A stretch of DNA of 64,000 bases from Pseudomonas fluorescens (GCF_018614655.1 NZ_JAGGOG010000019.1:181021-245020), one strand, 5' to 3'. Positions 15,382 through 25,033 are shown, counted from the first letter of the stretch. Notes: a model not told the origin generated them from the sequence alone. Numbers and translations: made by a program.

Positions 15382-16595
15382 TGTTCCTGAGTCCTGACGC
15401 GTGATACCTCAGACACTAATCCCCGTTGCACGACCCAGGACAACGGTAGCGTCAGCAACAGAGTCCCCGCCAAGAGCATCACCGCCACGGGAATCCCGGT
15501 CACATCTCCCAGCCCACCCAATACTACAGGGGCCAACGCCCCTCCCCCAATCGTCCCGGTATAAAACACCGCAAATGCCCGCTCCCGTTTCCCCGCCCCG
15601 GCAAGATCCGGCACAGCGCCATACAGCACCGATGACGTGCCATTCAGTGCCAATCCCAGCAACGGCAACATCACCATCAATCCAGCCAGCGGCAGATACA
15701 CCGCCGCGACGATCAGCATCGCCGTGCTGGTTTCCGTTAGCCACACGGTCTTCATCATGCCGATACGTGCGCCGAGGTAGCCGCAGAGCAATTTGCCGAA
15801 GGCGCCGCCGATAAACAGCAGGGTCAATGCCAGGCCGATGCCGGCAGTACCGGCACCTTTGGCTTTGAGCAGGAATGGCAGGAAGGTGAGAAAGCCCATG
15901 CGCACGGCGCTGTCGAGGGTGCCAGTGAGGAGCAGAGCACGCAGGCCGCTGGTGGAACCGGCTCCGGTAAGGGGCTTGGCGGAGTGTCCAGAGGTGGACG
16001 TAGAGGTTCGTCCTGGAATCAACCACCACAGCCACCCCGCTGCCGCCAGGCCGAGCACACCTAGAACCGTGACGCTGGCCCGCCAACTGATCACCATCAA
16101 CAGCAGCCCAACGAGTCCCGGAACCAATGTTTTGCCAATATCGCCCGCGAAGTTGTATTGGGACAGGGCTTCCTTGACTCCGCCGCCCTCCTCATAGGTA
16201 TCAGTGATCATCGAGGAGGCCAGCGGGTGTTGGGTGCTGGCGCCTAAGCCACCAAGCAGCAGCGCCAGCAATAACATCGTCAACCCCGTCGCCTGCCCTG
16301 CCAGAAGGTAGGCAACACCGGCCAACGCCGTGCCGCCCACCAGCATCGGCGTTCGTCCCCAACGTTTGGCGGCTCGGCTGGCCAGGAGTTGGAAGCCCGC
16401 CATCATCCCGGAATAGGCGCCGCGCAACAGGCCAATCTGGGCGTAAGTCAGGGCGAACTGGGTTTGCCAGATCGGCAGCAGCACATAGATGACGTCGGTG
16501 AGTCCATCGTGGACGGCGTGGGCACTGCAACCGGCGATCAGGGAGCGGCGGCGGGCTGAGGTGTCGGTGACTGTTGCGCAGGTGATGTCGTTCAT
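15378..16595 (-). CDS. MFS transporter
   Basis: A 405-residue protein with about 12 hydrophobic segments and a conserved loop 2-3 region (MAGFQLLASRAAKRWGRTPM). It is a major facilitator superfamily carrier, most likely an exporter or uptake protein driven by proton motive force; the specificity is not readable. It overlaps the GNAT gene by 4 bases, hinting that the acetylase may act on the transported compound. The start is ATG 16595. Confidence 0.85.
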   Translation of the reverse strand: MNDITCATVTDTSARRRSLIAGCSAHAVHDGLTDVIYVLLPIWQTQFALTYAQIGLLRGAYSGMMAGFQLLASRAAKRWGRTPMLVGGTALAGVAYLLAGQATGLTMLLLALLLGGLGASTQHPLASSMITDTYEEGGGVKEALSQYNFAGDIGKTLVPGLVGLLLMVISWRASVTVLGVLGLAAAGWLWWLIPGRTSTSTSGHSAKPLTGAGSTSGLRALLLTGTLDSAVRMGFLTFLPFLLKAKGAGTAGIGLALTLLFIGGAFGKLLCGYLGARIGMMKTVWLTETSTAMLIVAAVYLPLAGLMVMLPLLGLALNGTSSVLYGAVPDLAGAGKRERAFAVFYTGTIGGGALAPVVLGGLGDVTGIPVAVMLLAGTLLLTLPLSWVVQRGLVSEVSRVRTQEQ

Positions 16596-16670
16596 CTTGG
16601 ACAGGAGCCGATTTTAAGAAAAGTTTGCGTAGCAGCTGGTGTGCTTGCCGGGTGAAGTTCAAGACGATCT

Positions 16671-17834
16671 CTACGAATGAACGGATGTGGTGGCTGATGG
16701 TTTCTTCCAGCCAACCAGGGCGATCAGCAATGACAGCAATTGGAATCCAATAATCAGTGCCACGCACCCTGCCCACCCCCAGCGCCCCCAAATCATCGCA
16801 GGGACGATGGCGCCGAAGCTGCCGCCCAGGTAATAACAGGTCAGATACAACCCTACCGCACCCGCTTTGCTATCCCCGGCAGTGGCAGTGGTAAAAGCGT
16901 TGGCCGCGGCCTGAGCGAGAAACACGCCGGTGGAGCTGAGGGCCAAACCCAGGACGATGCACCACAAGGACGGCAACAGGGTCAGAGCCGAACCGATGAC
17001 GCCGAGCACTGCGGCAACCGCCAACAGTTCAGACTGCGGCCGGGATTTGCCCAGACGGCCAGCAATGGGCGTGACCACCAAGGCCAGCAAGAACACCATG
17101 TAGATGGTTCCCAAGGCAGCAGGGCCAAGGTTGAACGGCGCACGGCCGAGGTAGAGCCCCGCGTAGGTAAACGTCGCCACTTGGGAGAACAGCACGCAAA
17201 AGCCTACGGCATAGGCGGCCAATAGCGGTTTGGCGAGAAGGCCTGCACGAGTGGCAGCAACCCGCGCCACTCGGTTCGAGTTGGCCGGCAACAGAAACTG
17301 GATAAACCCGCCCACCACCAGACTCAGCACCGCCAGCAACTCAAAGGCTTCGCGCCAGCCCATATATTCGGTCATCACGCCAATCACAAACCGTCCGGCA
17401 AAGCCACCCAATACAGTCCCGGCTACGTAAAGGCTGGTGACTTCGGTGACGGTGCCGCCGCTCCAGCGATCGCCGATGTAGGCCACGCTGGTGGCGAATA
17501 CTACCGGGATCAACATGCCCTCGATAAAACGCCAGGCCAACAGTAGCGCAAAACTGTTGGTATAGGCGGTCATCAAGGCGGGCAGCGCCAGCAACATCGC
17601 GGCGGCAACGATCACCGTCCGCTGCTCAAAGCGTGCAGTCAGGCGGCTGACAAAGGGCGCGGTGATGGCCACGGCCAGGGTGGTGACCGTAATGCTCCAC
17701 CCCGCTGCGTTGGCGCTCACATGAAAGCGCACGGCCAAGTTCAGGAGGATGCTCTGGGTGGCGTAGAGATTGAGAAACGCCGCGCAACCACACAGAAACA
17801 AGGCAAGACGAGCACAATGCAGATGCGGCTTCAT
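16671..17834 (-). CDS. MFS transporter of the YnfM type
   Basis: A 387-residue, 12-helix carrier. The start FLCGCAAFLNLYATQSILLN and the conserved RLTARFEQRTVIVAA loop resemble the YnfM-type arabinose-efflux-like MFS group. It is divergent from the LysR gene at 17933, so it is probably the direct target of that regulator and exports or imports its inducer. The substrate is unknown. Confidence 0.85.
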   Translation of the reverse strand: MKPHLHCARLALFLCGCAAFLNLYATQSILLNLAVRFHVSANAAGWSITVTTLAVAITAPFVSRLTARFEQRTVIVAAAMLLALPALMTAYTNSFALLLAWRFIEGMLIPVVFATSVAYIGDRWSGGTVTEVTSLYVAGTVLGGFAGRFVIGVMTEYMGWREAFELLAVLSLVVGGFIQFLLPANSNRVARVAATRAGLLAKPLLAAYAVGFCVLFSQVATFTYAGLYLGRAPFNLGPAALGTIYMVFLLALVVTPIAGRLGKSRPQSELLAVAAVLGVIGSALTLLPSLWCIVLGLALSSTGVFLAQAAANAFTTATAGDSKAGAVGLYLTCYYLGGSFGAIVPAMIWGRWGWAGCVALIIGFQLLSLLIALVGWKKPSATTSVHS

Positions 17835-17932
17835 GAAACCTCTCGTTTTATTTTGAGAAGGCTTTATAGAATGCCGAACGGGTCTGGGACCAATACCGAT
17901 TTACGACCGATCAATACTCTTCTGGAGCCAGG

Positions 17933-18841
17933 ATGCTCGACCTACGCAAGTTGCGTTACTTTCTCACTGTCGCCGAAGAACTGCACTTCGGTCGCGCCGC
18001 CCTGCGCCTGCACCTGGCACAGCCACCGTTGACCCGGCAAATTTCGGCACTTGAAACCGAGCTGGGTTTTCGCCTGTTCGACCGCACCAGCCGCACCGTT
18101 TCCCTCACAGCCCAAGGCCGTTCCTTCTTGCCCTATGCCCGCTCGGTGCTGGAACAGGTTGCACTGGCCGAGGTCATCGCCGGCAAACTGGCCAACGGTT
18201 CGGCCGGGCAGCTGGCATTGGGTTATGTCAGCTCGATTGCTCTGTCAGACCTGTTCAGCCAAATCATTCAAGCCTTCGCCCAGCGGTTTCCCGATGTGCA
18301 ATTGACGTTGGTGGAATGTGCCTCCGGCAGCCTGGGCTCGCAACTGGCCGATGGACGTCTGGATATCGGCCTGAGCCGGTTGTTACCGCAAAGCGGGCAG
18401 ACGGATGTGCAAGCCTTGTCATTGGGTGAGGAGCGGCTGGTGGCTGCCGTTTCCAGCGATAGTCCACTGGCGAGCCAGACCGAGATAAGCCTGGCGCAAC
18501 TCAGCACCTATCCGCTGATCCTGTTCCCGGCCGATTACGGTTCGGGACTTAACCAGTCCATCGAACAGCTCTACCGACGCAACGGCCAGCCTTTGCGCCC
18601 GGGGCCGTCCGGGCGGCAAATCACCTCAATCATTGCCTTGGTCGCAGCCGGCCAGGGCGTCGCACTGGTCCCCGAATGCACCCAGAGTTTGATGAACAAA
18701 GGCGTGACCTATCGACCGCTGACGAATCCTGATGCGTATGCGCAGTTGCTGGTGCTCACCCGGGCTGAAGGGCGAAGCCTGTTGGTCGAGGCGTTTATGG
18801 AGGTGATTGATGAGCGGTTGCAGGCTCGCCAACGCCCCTGA
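17933..18841 (+). CDS. LysR-family regulator next to the YnfM-like transporter
   Basis: The product has 302 residues. Residues 1-60 are the winged HTH of LysR proteins (LRKLRYFLTVAEELHFGRAA, LRLHLAQPPLTRQISALE). The rest is the periplasmic-binding-like effector domain (GQLALGYVSSIALSDLFSQI; ELGF, PLILFPADYGSG; GQGVALVPE). It most likely controls the divergent MFS gene at 17834; the 98-base space between them would hold the operator. Confidence 0.85.
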   Translation: MLDLRKLRYFLTVAEELHFGRAALRLHLAQPPLTRQISALETELGFRLFDRTSRTVSLTAQGRSFLPYARSVLEQVALAEVIAGKLANGSAGQLALGYVSSIALSDLFSQIIQAFAQRFPDVQLTLVECASGSLGSQLADGRLDIGLSRLLPQSGQTDVQALSLGEERLVAAVSSDSPLASQTEISLAQLSTYPLILFPADYGSGLNQSIEQLYRRNGQPLRPGPSGRQITSIIALVAAGQGVALVPECTQSLMNKGVTYRPLTNPDAYAQLLVLTRAEGRSLLVEAFMEVIDERLQARQRP

Positions 18842-18955
18842 CCTATTTGCCGAAAAACCTCGCAATATCTCCGTCCGGCAGCTATTCACCGTGCTCTTAC
18901 ACTGCATACACCCACTACCGAAACACCGGTCGTCGACCGATGGTGGGTAGAGTGT

Positions 18956-18971
18956 TGATAATTTATTATCA
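18956..18971. promoter_or_regulatory. Perfect inverted repeat upstream of hicA
   Basis: TGATAA and TTATCA are reverse complements around TTTA. The site is 41 bases before the hicA start and is a natural candidate for HicB binding and autorepression. A second small repeat (CGGTCG/CGACCG) lies near 18928-18940. Confidence 0.5.
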
Positions 18972-19012
18972 GTGGTTATAGTCACCACCAACACACACCA
19001 CAAGGAGGTGAT

Positions 19013-19195
19013 GTGGACAGCCGATATTTGATAGGTCATATCGTCGCGGATGGCTGGTACCTGGTGCGGATCAGAGGCAGCCACCATCATTTCAAGCACC
19101 CGACAAAGCCTGGACTGGTAACGATTCCTCATCCCAAGAAAGACCTGCTGGACAAGACCGCGAAGAGCATTCTGAAACAAGCTCTGCTCAGTTGA
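19013..19195 (+). CDS. hicA: HicA-family mRNA interferase toxin
   Basis: A 60-residue protein with the HicA double-stranded-RNA-binding-like fold: a short first helix (YLIGHIVADGWYLVRIRGSH), catalytic histidine in GSHHHFKHP (22-30) and a closing IPHPKKDLLDKTAKSILKQA. It cleaves mRNA without needing translation and stops growth. GTG 19013 lies 4 bases after AAGGAGG; the ATG at 19011 is out of frame. HicB follows after 25 bases, so this is a complete type II module. Confidence 0.9.
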   Translation: MDSRYLIGHIVADGWYLVRIRGSHHHFKHPTKPGLVTIPHPKKDLLDKTAKSILKQALLS

Positions 19196-19220
19196 ACATC
19201 GTTTCTGGAGAACAACGAAC

Positions 19221-19631
19221 ATGCTGTACCCCATTGCAATTTCAAACGGTGACGAAGACCACGCCTGGGGTGTGGAAGTACCGGATATTCCTGGCTGCTT
19301 TTCTGCCGGTGATGACCTGGATGACGCCATGGCCATGGCCCGGGAAGCCATCGAAGGTCACTTCGAGATCCTCGCGGAAGACGGTGCACCGATTCCAAGC
19401 GCACAAAAAGTTACCTTGCACGCGGCCAATCCGAAGTACGCCGGCTGTACCTGGGCAGTGGTGGACATTGATGTCACCAAATACCTGGGCAAGGCGCAGA
19501 AACTCAACATCACCCTACCCGGCTATCTGCTGAACCGAATTGATGAATATGTGTTGCACCACCCCGAAGAGAAAAGCCGCTCGGGCTTTCTTGCTTCGGC
19601 AGCGCTCAAGGTGCTGCAACAGGATCGCTAA
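19221..19631 (+). CDS. hicB: HicB-family antitoxin
   Basis: The product has 136 residues. The N-terminal half is the degraded RNase H-like HicB fold (MLYPIAISNGDEDHAWGVEV, PDIPGCFSAGDDLDDAMAMA). The C-terminal half holds a ribbon-helix-helix-like DNA-binding part (KLNITLPGYLLNRIDEYVLH). It binds and masks HicA and represses the hicAB promoter. It follows hicA in the usual toxin-first order for this family. Confidence 0.9.
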   Translation: MLYPIAISNGDEDHAWGVEVPDIPGCFSAGDDLDDAMAMAREAIEGHFEILAEDGAPIPSAQKVTLHAANPKYAGCTWAVVDIDVTKYLGKAQKLNITLPGYLLNRIDEYVLHHPEEKSRSGFLASAALKVLQQDR

Positions 19632-19718
19632 AGGCATTTTGAGAAAAAACTGAATGCAGTGGCGGGGATAGACCCGGATGATCGTCAAATCCTCAAATAC
19701 TGAATCGGGACAATCAGG

Positions 19719-20051
19719 ATGCCATCGTCAAACCAACACAGTTCAAAAGCCGTACTCAGGGCGATAGTGGCTTTGGTGCTGCTTCTCCCTCTGTTGGCCT
19801 CGCTGGTAAAGCTGCCAACTTTACTGGCTATAACCATGAGCATGACCGCTATCGCGTCGTCCATTTATGGTGTCTGGTTTGCCGCACGCAATGCTGGCCG
19901 GTGGCTGGTGGCATTCGCTGCGATAATTACGCTGCTCAATCTTGTCTCGATGGCCACCCTGGGGACGCCATCGGTACTCAGGGCTCTCTATATCCTTGCC
20001 TGGCTTTATGCATACCCGCATGTCTCCAACTGGGTTTACTGGAACCTCTAA
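19719..20051 (+). CDS. Small membrane protein, about four transmembrane helices
   Basis: A 110-residue hydrophobic protein: helices at about 13-28, 32-52, 61-80 and 85-103. A polar N-terminus (MPSSNQHSSKAV) precedes the first helix. No motif is visible beyond hydrophobicity. Uncharacterised small inner-membrane proteins of this kind are common in Pseudomonas. It stands alone between hicB and ogt. Confidence 0.6.
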   Translation: MPSSNQHSSKAVLRAIVALVLLLPLLASLVKLPTLLAITMSMTAIASSIYGVWFAARNAGRWLVAFAAIITLLNLVSMATLGTPSVLRALYILAWLYAYPHVSNWVYWNL

Positions 20052-20152
20052 ATCGACCACGAATTTAACCGCAAGAAACGTAGTTTTCCCCGGGGCTGCC
20101 CGATCTACAGTGGCGTCGTACCGTTCACACCTGCTCATCAAGGAGTCCGATC

Positions 20153-20635
20153 ATGTCTTGCGAATACAAACTCATGCCCTCTCCGGTCGGCCAACTGACC
20201 CTTGTCGCACGGGGCGGGAAGCTCGCGGCCATTTTGTGGGAGAACGAACGCGCCAATCGCGTGCGCCTGGGGCCGCTGCAGGAGGCAAGCGACAGTCCGG
20301 TGCTGGTGGAAACCGAGCGGCAGTTGAAGGAATACTTCGCCGGCACCCGCAACCGTTTCGAGCTGGAACTGGACTTCGCCGGCACCGACTTCCAAAAGAA
20401 AGTCTGGCAGGCACTGCTGACCATTCCCCACGGTGAAACCCGCAGCTACAGCCAGATCGCCTTGCAGATCGGCAACCCGAAAGCGGTGCGTGCAGTGGGC
20501 GCCGCCAACGGGCGTAACCCGATTTCGATTGTTACGCCGTGCCACCGAGTGATTGGTGCATCGGGCGGGTTGACGGGGTTTGCCGGTGGGCTTGAGGCCA
20601 AGCAATATCTGCTGGAGTTGGAACTTGTTGTCTGA
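20153..20635 (+). CDS. ogt: Methylated-DNA-protein-cysteine S-methyltransferase
   Basis: A 160-residue protein that removes O6-methylguanine (and O4-methylthymine) from DNA by one-way transfer to its own cysteine. The active site is ISIVTPCHRVIG with nucleophile C130 (PCHR 129-132); the DNA-binding HTH lies at SYSQIALQIGNPKAVRAVGA (99-118), with NP just before the active site. The length fits Ogt rather than the longer Ada. A REPIN palindrome follows directly and may act as its transcript end. Confidence 0.92.
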   Translation: MSCEYKLMPSPVGQLTLVARGGKLAAILWENERANRVRLGPLQEASDSPVLVETERQLKEYFAGTRNRFELELDFAGTDFQKKVWQALLTIPHGETRSYSQIALQIGNPKAVRAVGAANGRNPISIVTPCHRVIGASGGLTGFAGGLEAKQYLLELELVV

Positions 20636-20641
20636 TCTCTC

Positions 20642-20742
20642 TGTAGCCGCTGCCGAGGCACGAGGCTGCGATGCGGGCCGCAGGACCGCCCTTGGGGCCG
20701 CTACGCACCCCATCGCAGCCTCGTGCCTCGGCAGCGGCTACA
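20642..20742. repeat. REPIN-like palindrome, 32-bp perfect arms
   Basis: Positions 20642-20673 and 20711-20742 are exact reverse complements (arm begins TGTAGCCGCTGCCGAGGCAC) around a 37-base centre. The same element, with one arm mismatch, occurs at 52227-52327. Such elements are moved by RAYT transposases in Pseudomonas; no RAYT gene is in the window. Confidence 0.9.
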
Positions 20743-20770
20743 GAACGAGGTCAGTACATCGTCGAGTTGC

Positions 20771-21778
20771 TTAATTCAGCAGTGCTCGGATGTCTTTCAG
20801 CAACGCCCTTGGAATCTGAACCCCGCTCTTCAAACTCCGCTCCCTCGCCTCAAACCTTCTCTGCGAAGGCAACCTCGCACCCTGCCCGGTGATTGCCTCG
20901 AACAGCCCTTCTGCCCGCTGCAATCCCTGCGTGTAGTCGTCCCCCAAAAACACCTTGGGATCAAACGCCAACACCAACTCCCCATGACACGGCGCCGCGC
21001 CCACGCCGTCGTCGAAGGCCATCGACTCAGCGCTGGTCAAATCCCCGATCAACGCTCCCGCCAGCAATTCGATCATGGCGGCCAACGCCGAGCCTTTGTG
21101 GCCGCCGAAGGTTTGCATCGCGCCTTTCAGCGCCGCGTTGGCATCGGTGGTGGGTTGGCCGTCAGCGTCGATTGCCCAATGGTCAGGAATCGCCAAACCC
21201 TGACGGGCATGAAGCTCGATATCGCCACGGGCAATGGCGCTGGTGGCAAAGTCAAAAACGAACGGGTTGCCGTTTGGCCTTGGCCAGGCGAACGCCAGTG
21301 GGTTGGTGCCGAACACCGGCTTGCCGCCACCCGCCGGCGCTACCCAGCTGTGGCTAGGGTTCATGGCGATGCCCACCAGCCCTGCTGCAGCGATAGCTTC
21401 GACTTCCGGCCATAGCGCCGAGAAGTGGAAACAACGCTTGATCGCCATGGCGGCCAAGCCTTGGCTACGCGCTTTTTCCACCAACAATGGCAGCCCCGTC
21501 TGAAAGCTCAGCAGTGAGTAGCCGTAGTGAGCGTCCACCTCCACCACACCCGCCGAAAGGTGGCGCACGGAAGGCGCGGCCGATGGATCGACCTTGCCTT
21601 GGCGCAAAGACCGCACACAGCCCAACAGGCGATAAACGCCATGGGAATGGCATTCATCCCGCTGGGCGCTAGTGATGACCTGCGCAATGGCTTCGGCGTG
21701 GGCCTCGGACAGGCCGTGATGGATCAGCACGCTCAACGACAGGTCCTGGACCTCGTCCAGCGAAAGGCGCTCAGTCAT
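20771..21778 (-). CDS. Ldh-family imino-acid reductase (Delta1-pyrroline/piperideine-2-carboxylate type)
   Basis: A 335-residue member of the malate/L-lactate (Ldh2) dehydrogenase family, with the conserved RDECHSHGVYRLLG (40-53), FGTNPLAFAWP and GGHKGSALAAMIELLAGAL blocks. Members near hydroxyproline genes reduce Delta1-pyrroline-2-carboxylate or Delta1-piperideine-2-carboxylate to L-proline or L-pipecolate with NAD(P)H. ATG 21778 is chosen over 21811 because MTERLSLDEVQ is the usual family start; it overlaps the stop of the aldehyde dehydrogenase gene by 8 bases. It is last in the leftward arm. No trans-3-hydroxyproline dehydratase is present, so its role here is uncertain. Confidence 0.8.
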   Translation of the reverse strand: MTERLSLDEVQDLSLSVLIHHGLSEAHAEAIAQVITSAQRDECHSHGVYRLLGCVRSLRQGKVDPSAAPSVRHLSAGVVEVDAHYGYSLLSFQTGLPLLVEKARSQGLAAMAIKRCFHFSALWPEVEAIAAAGLVGIAMNPSHSWVAPAGGGKPVFGTNPLAFAWPRPNGNPFVFDFATSAIARGDIELHARQGLAIPDHWAIDADGQPTTDANAALKGAMQTFGGHKGSALAAMIELLAGALIGDLTSAESMAFDDGVGAAPCHGELVLAFDPKVFLGDDYTQGLQRAEGLFEAITGQGARLPSQRRFEARERSLKSGVQIPRALLKDIRALLN

Positions 21779-23348
21779 GAGCACGCCCACCGTTGATCCG
21801 CCGGGGCACACTCAAGGGATTAGCGTCCGCCAACTCCAGCGGCAACAGTGCCGCGGGCAAATCCTGGTACGACACTGGCCGCAAAAATCGATTGATCGCC
21901 AGGCTGCCCACCGACGTGGTGCGGGTGTCCGAGGTGGCCGGAAACGGGCCGCCGTGCACCATCGCATGACCGACTTCAACACCCGTGCCAAAGCCATTGA
22001 CCAGCAAGCGCCCGGCCTTGTTTTCCAGGGTTGGCAACAGCGCACGGACTTGCGGGTAATCCGCCTCGCTGATATGCAAGGCGATGGTCAGTTGGCCCTC
22101 CAGAGCGCTCACCACTTGCTTGAGTTGAGCCTCGTCAGCACAGCGCACGATCAACGATGCAGGGCCGAACACTTCTTCACGCAACGCCTGGCGCTGCAAG
22201 AAAGCCGCCGCCGAGGTGGCAAACAACGCCGCTCGGGCCTGGTAGCGCTCACCTTCAAGCCCCTGCCCCAATGTCTCGACATCGGCATGGGCCAGCAAGC
22301 GCTCGACACCCTGGCAGTAACTGCCGTGAATCCCCGGCGTCAGCATGGTGTTGGCAGCGGCCTTCTCTAAAGCATCGACAGCCGCACCTTCAAACAACCG
22401 TAGCGCCGGCCCATCAATCGCCAGGATCAATCCGGGGTTGGTGCAAAACTGCCCCGCGCCCAAGGTCAACGAGGCCACAAAACCACTCGCCATCGAAGCG
22501 CCACGCGCCCCTAATGCATGGGGCATCAACAGCACCGGATTGATCGAACTCATCTCGGCATACACCGGGATCGGCTCTTCGCGTGCCGCCGCAATCTTCA
22601 TCAACGCTACGCCGCCGGTTCGCGAGCCGGTAAAGCCCACGGCCTTGATCCGACGATCCGCCACCAACCCTTGGCCAATACTGCGGCCGGTATCGAACAG
22701 CAGCGAAAACACCCCTTCCGGCAAACCATGAATACTGACCGCCTGCTGAATCGCCCGCCCCACCAACTCCGATGTGCCGGGATGCGCCGAATGCGCCTTG
22801 ACGATCACCGGGCACCCGGCGGCCAACGCCGAAGCGGTATCGCCCCCGGCCACAGAAAACGCCAGGGGAAAGTTCGACGCCCCGAACACCGCCACCGGGC
22901 CGATGGCGATGTTGCGCAAACGCAAATCCACCTTCGGCAACGGTGTGCGCTCAGGCTGGGCCGGGTCGATGCGCACATCGAGAAAACTGCCTTGGCGCAC
23001 CACCTCGGCAAACAGCCGCAACTGCCCGACGGTACGCCCGCGCTCACCTTCGATGCGGCCGCGAGGCAGCCCGGTTTCCAGCATGCAACGCTCGATCAGT
23101 TCATCGCCAAGGGCGAGGATGTTATTGGCGATGCTCTCCAGAAACGTCGCCCGTCGCTCCAGTGGCCGTGCGCGATAGTCATCGAACGCAGCCTCGGCAA
23201 GCTCACAGGCGCGGTCCAGATCCGCCAGGCTGGCGCCACCGAATGCCGGCTCCAGTGCCTGCCCGGTGGCGGCATCCAGCCCACGCAATTCGCCGTTCTC
23301 ACCGCGATACGCGCGCTGGCCGATCAGCAGTTGACCTGTCATGGACAT
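21771..23348 (-). CDS. 2-oxoglutarate semialdehyde (2,5-dioxopentanoate) dehydrogenase
   Basis: A 525-residue aldehyde dehydrogenase that oxidises 2-oxoglutarate semialdehyde to 2-oxoglutarate with NAD(P)+, the last step of hydroxyproline breakdown. Visible are the oxyanion/active-site parts GPVAVFGASNFPLAF, GFTGSRTGG, general base E in VYAEMSSINPV and catalytic C in LGAGQFCTNPGL. Length and motifs fit the long KGSADH group of hydroxyproline clusters. An AGAGG site lies 7 bases before ATG 23348. It precedes the reductase in the leftward operon. Confidence 0.88.
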   Translation of the reverse strand: MSMTGQLLIGQRAYRGENGELRGLDAATGQALEPAFGGASLADLDRACELAEAAFDDYRARPLERRATFLESIANNILALGDELIERCMLETGLPRGRIEGERGRTVGQLRLFAEVVRQGSFLDVRIDPAQPERTPLPKVDLRLRNIAIGPVAVFGASNFPLAFSVAGGDTASALAAGCPVIVKAHSAHPGTSELVGRAIQQAVSIHGLPEGVFSLLFDTGRSIGQGLVADRRIKAVGFTGSRTGGVALMKIAAAREEPIPVYAEMSSINPVLLMPHALGARGASMASGFVASLTLGAGQFCTNPGLILAIDGPALRLFEGAAVDALEKAAANTMLTPGIHGSYCQGVERLLAHADVETLGQGLEGERYQARAALFATSAAAFLQRQALREEVFGPASLIVRCADEAQLKQVVSALEGQLTIALHISEADYPQVRALLPTLENKAGRLLVNGFGTGVEVGHAMVHGGPFPATSDTRTTSVGSLAINRFLRPVSYQDLPAALLPLELADANPLSVPRRINGGRAHD

Positions 23349-23377
23349 GGGTTACCTCTCGCTATACGTCAGGAAAA

Positions 23378-24946
23378 TCATTCTTCGTCGCCATCCAGCA
23401 CCAGCTTGTGCGCCGGCACGCCGGTGTTGGCGCCCCAGTAGTAAATGCCCAGCGCCATGACCGTGACCGCCAGGGTGTCGTACGGGTGCACCAGCGCACC
23501 GATGCCACCGAAACTGCCCAAGTAGGAAATCAAAATCGTCAGGGCATAAAAGGCGATCAGCCACAACGACGAGCGCACTTGTTCCCCCAGGCTCAGGTGG
23601 GCGGTGGGCACCAGGCGCTTGCAGCCCAGGTAGATCACAAACATCAGGATTTGCAGGCCCAGCAACCACGACACCGTGCCCCAGCCAGACCAGTAGACGA
23701 TCAACGCAGCGATCACAAACGACACCGGGCCCAGCACCGCAAAACCGCTGACGCGGAACGGACGTGGCAGGTCCGGCGCGCTCTTGCGCAATGCGGCTAC
23801 AGAGATCGGGGCAATGGCGTAACTGAGCACCAGCGCGGCCGAGACCACGTTGATCAGCGCTTCCCACGATGGGAACGGCAAGGTCCAGAACACCGATAAG
23901 GCGAAGGTCAGCCACAGCGCCGGGCGCGGGATGCCGGACTTCTCATCGATGCGGGTAAAAATCTTGAAGAACGTGCCAGTGCGCGCCCAGCCATAGACCA
24001 CTCGCGGCGTGGCATTCATGTAGATGTTGCCGCAACCGCTGGGGGAAATCACCGCGTCGGCCACCACCAGGTACGCCAACCAGCCCACGCCCAGGGTCAG
24101 GGCGATATCGCGGTACGGCAGGGAGAATTCTTTACTGATCGCGCCCCAGCCATTGGCGAGCATCTCTGTGGGAATGCTGCCAAGGAAGGCCAGTTGCAGC
24201 AGGCCGTAGATCAGGGTGGAGAGCAGCACCGAAAGGATCAGAGCGATGGGAATCGTGCGCTGGGGATTGCGGACTTCACTGGCCACGGAAATGATCGGCG
24301 TAAGCCCAAGATAGGCAAAAATGATCCCGCCTGCAGAGACCGCCATCTCAATGCCCGACAGACCAAACGGAGCAAAACCCTGGACATGAAAGTTGTCGGG
24401 TTTGAAGAACGTGAACAGCACACCGATCACCAGCAACGGCACGATGAACTTGAACAGGCTGATGAAGTTGTTGGCCTTGGCGAAGGTTTTGACGCTGTAG
24501 TAGTTCAGCGCAAAAAACAGGCAGAGCAAGGCGAACTGCATCAGCCAGCCGATGATGGTCGGGTTGCTGCTGCCTTCATGGGTCAGGCCGGGAAACCAGG
24601 CGGCTGCGTATTGGCGTGCGGCGACCACTTCAATCGCTACCAGGCTGGAGAAGGCGATCAGCGTGATAAAGCCCATCAAGTAGCCCAGCAACGGCCCGTG
24701 GGAAAACACCGGATAACGCACCACCCCACCCGCTCGAGGCAAGGCCGCGCCCAACTCGCAATAGACGATGCCAAGCAGCAACACGGCAAAGCCACCCAGC
24801 AACCAGGAAAAGATCCCCGCCGGCCCGGCAATCGCCGAGACATGGCTGGCGGCGAACAGCCAACCGGAACCAAAGATCGCCCCCAAGCCGATAAAGGTGA
24901 GGTCGACCAGCGATAACTGTTTCTTGAACTTGCCTTGGCCTGACAT
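23378..24946 (-). CDS. APC-family amino acid permease, probable hydroxyproline transporter
   Basis: A 522-residue protein with about 12-14 hydrophobic helices. The first helix has the APC substrate signature (LTFIGLGAIFGSGWLFAASH), followed by GIVYCELGAALPRAGGVVRY. It is a proton-coupled amino-acid carrier of the inner membrane. Its place between the deaminase and the semialdehyde dehydrogenase suggests uptake of hydroxyproline. It starts at ATG 24946 with a GAAGG site. P. aeruginosa, as I recall, has ABC and MFS transporters in the matching cluster instead. Confidence 0.85.
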   Translation of the reverse strand: MSGQGKFKKQLSLVDLTFIGLGAIFGSGWLFAASHVSAIAGPAGIFSWLLGGFAVLLLGIVYCELGAALPRAGGVVRYPVFSHGPLLGYLMGFITLIAFSSLVAIEVVAARQYAAAWFPGLTHEGSSNPTIIGWLMQFALLCLFFALNYYSVKTFAKANNFISLFKFIVPLLVIGVLFTFFKPDNFHVQGFAPFGLSGIEMAVSAGGIIFAYLGLTPIISVASEVRNPQRTIPIALILSVLLSTLIYGLLQLAFLGSIPTEMLANGWGAISKEFSLPYRDIALTLGVGWLAYLVVADAVISPSGCGNIYMNATPRVVYGWARTGTFFKIFTRIDEKSGIPRPALWLTFALSVFWTLPFPSWEALINVVSAALVLSYAIAPISVAALRKSAPDLPRPFRVSGFAVLGPVSFVIAALIVYWSGWGTVSWLLGLQILMFVIYLGCKRLVPTAHLSLGEQVRSSLWLIAFYALTILISYLGSFGGIGALVHPYDTLAVTVMALGIYYWGANTGVPAHKLVLDGDEE

Positions 24947-25033
24947 AGGCGCGCCTTCTTTTATGGAGTTATTGGAATAGGCAGATCGAAATGTCTTTCA
25001 CAGCAAAATCTTGTTGTGTCGAGCAGGCTTCTC

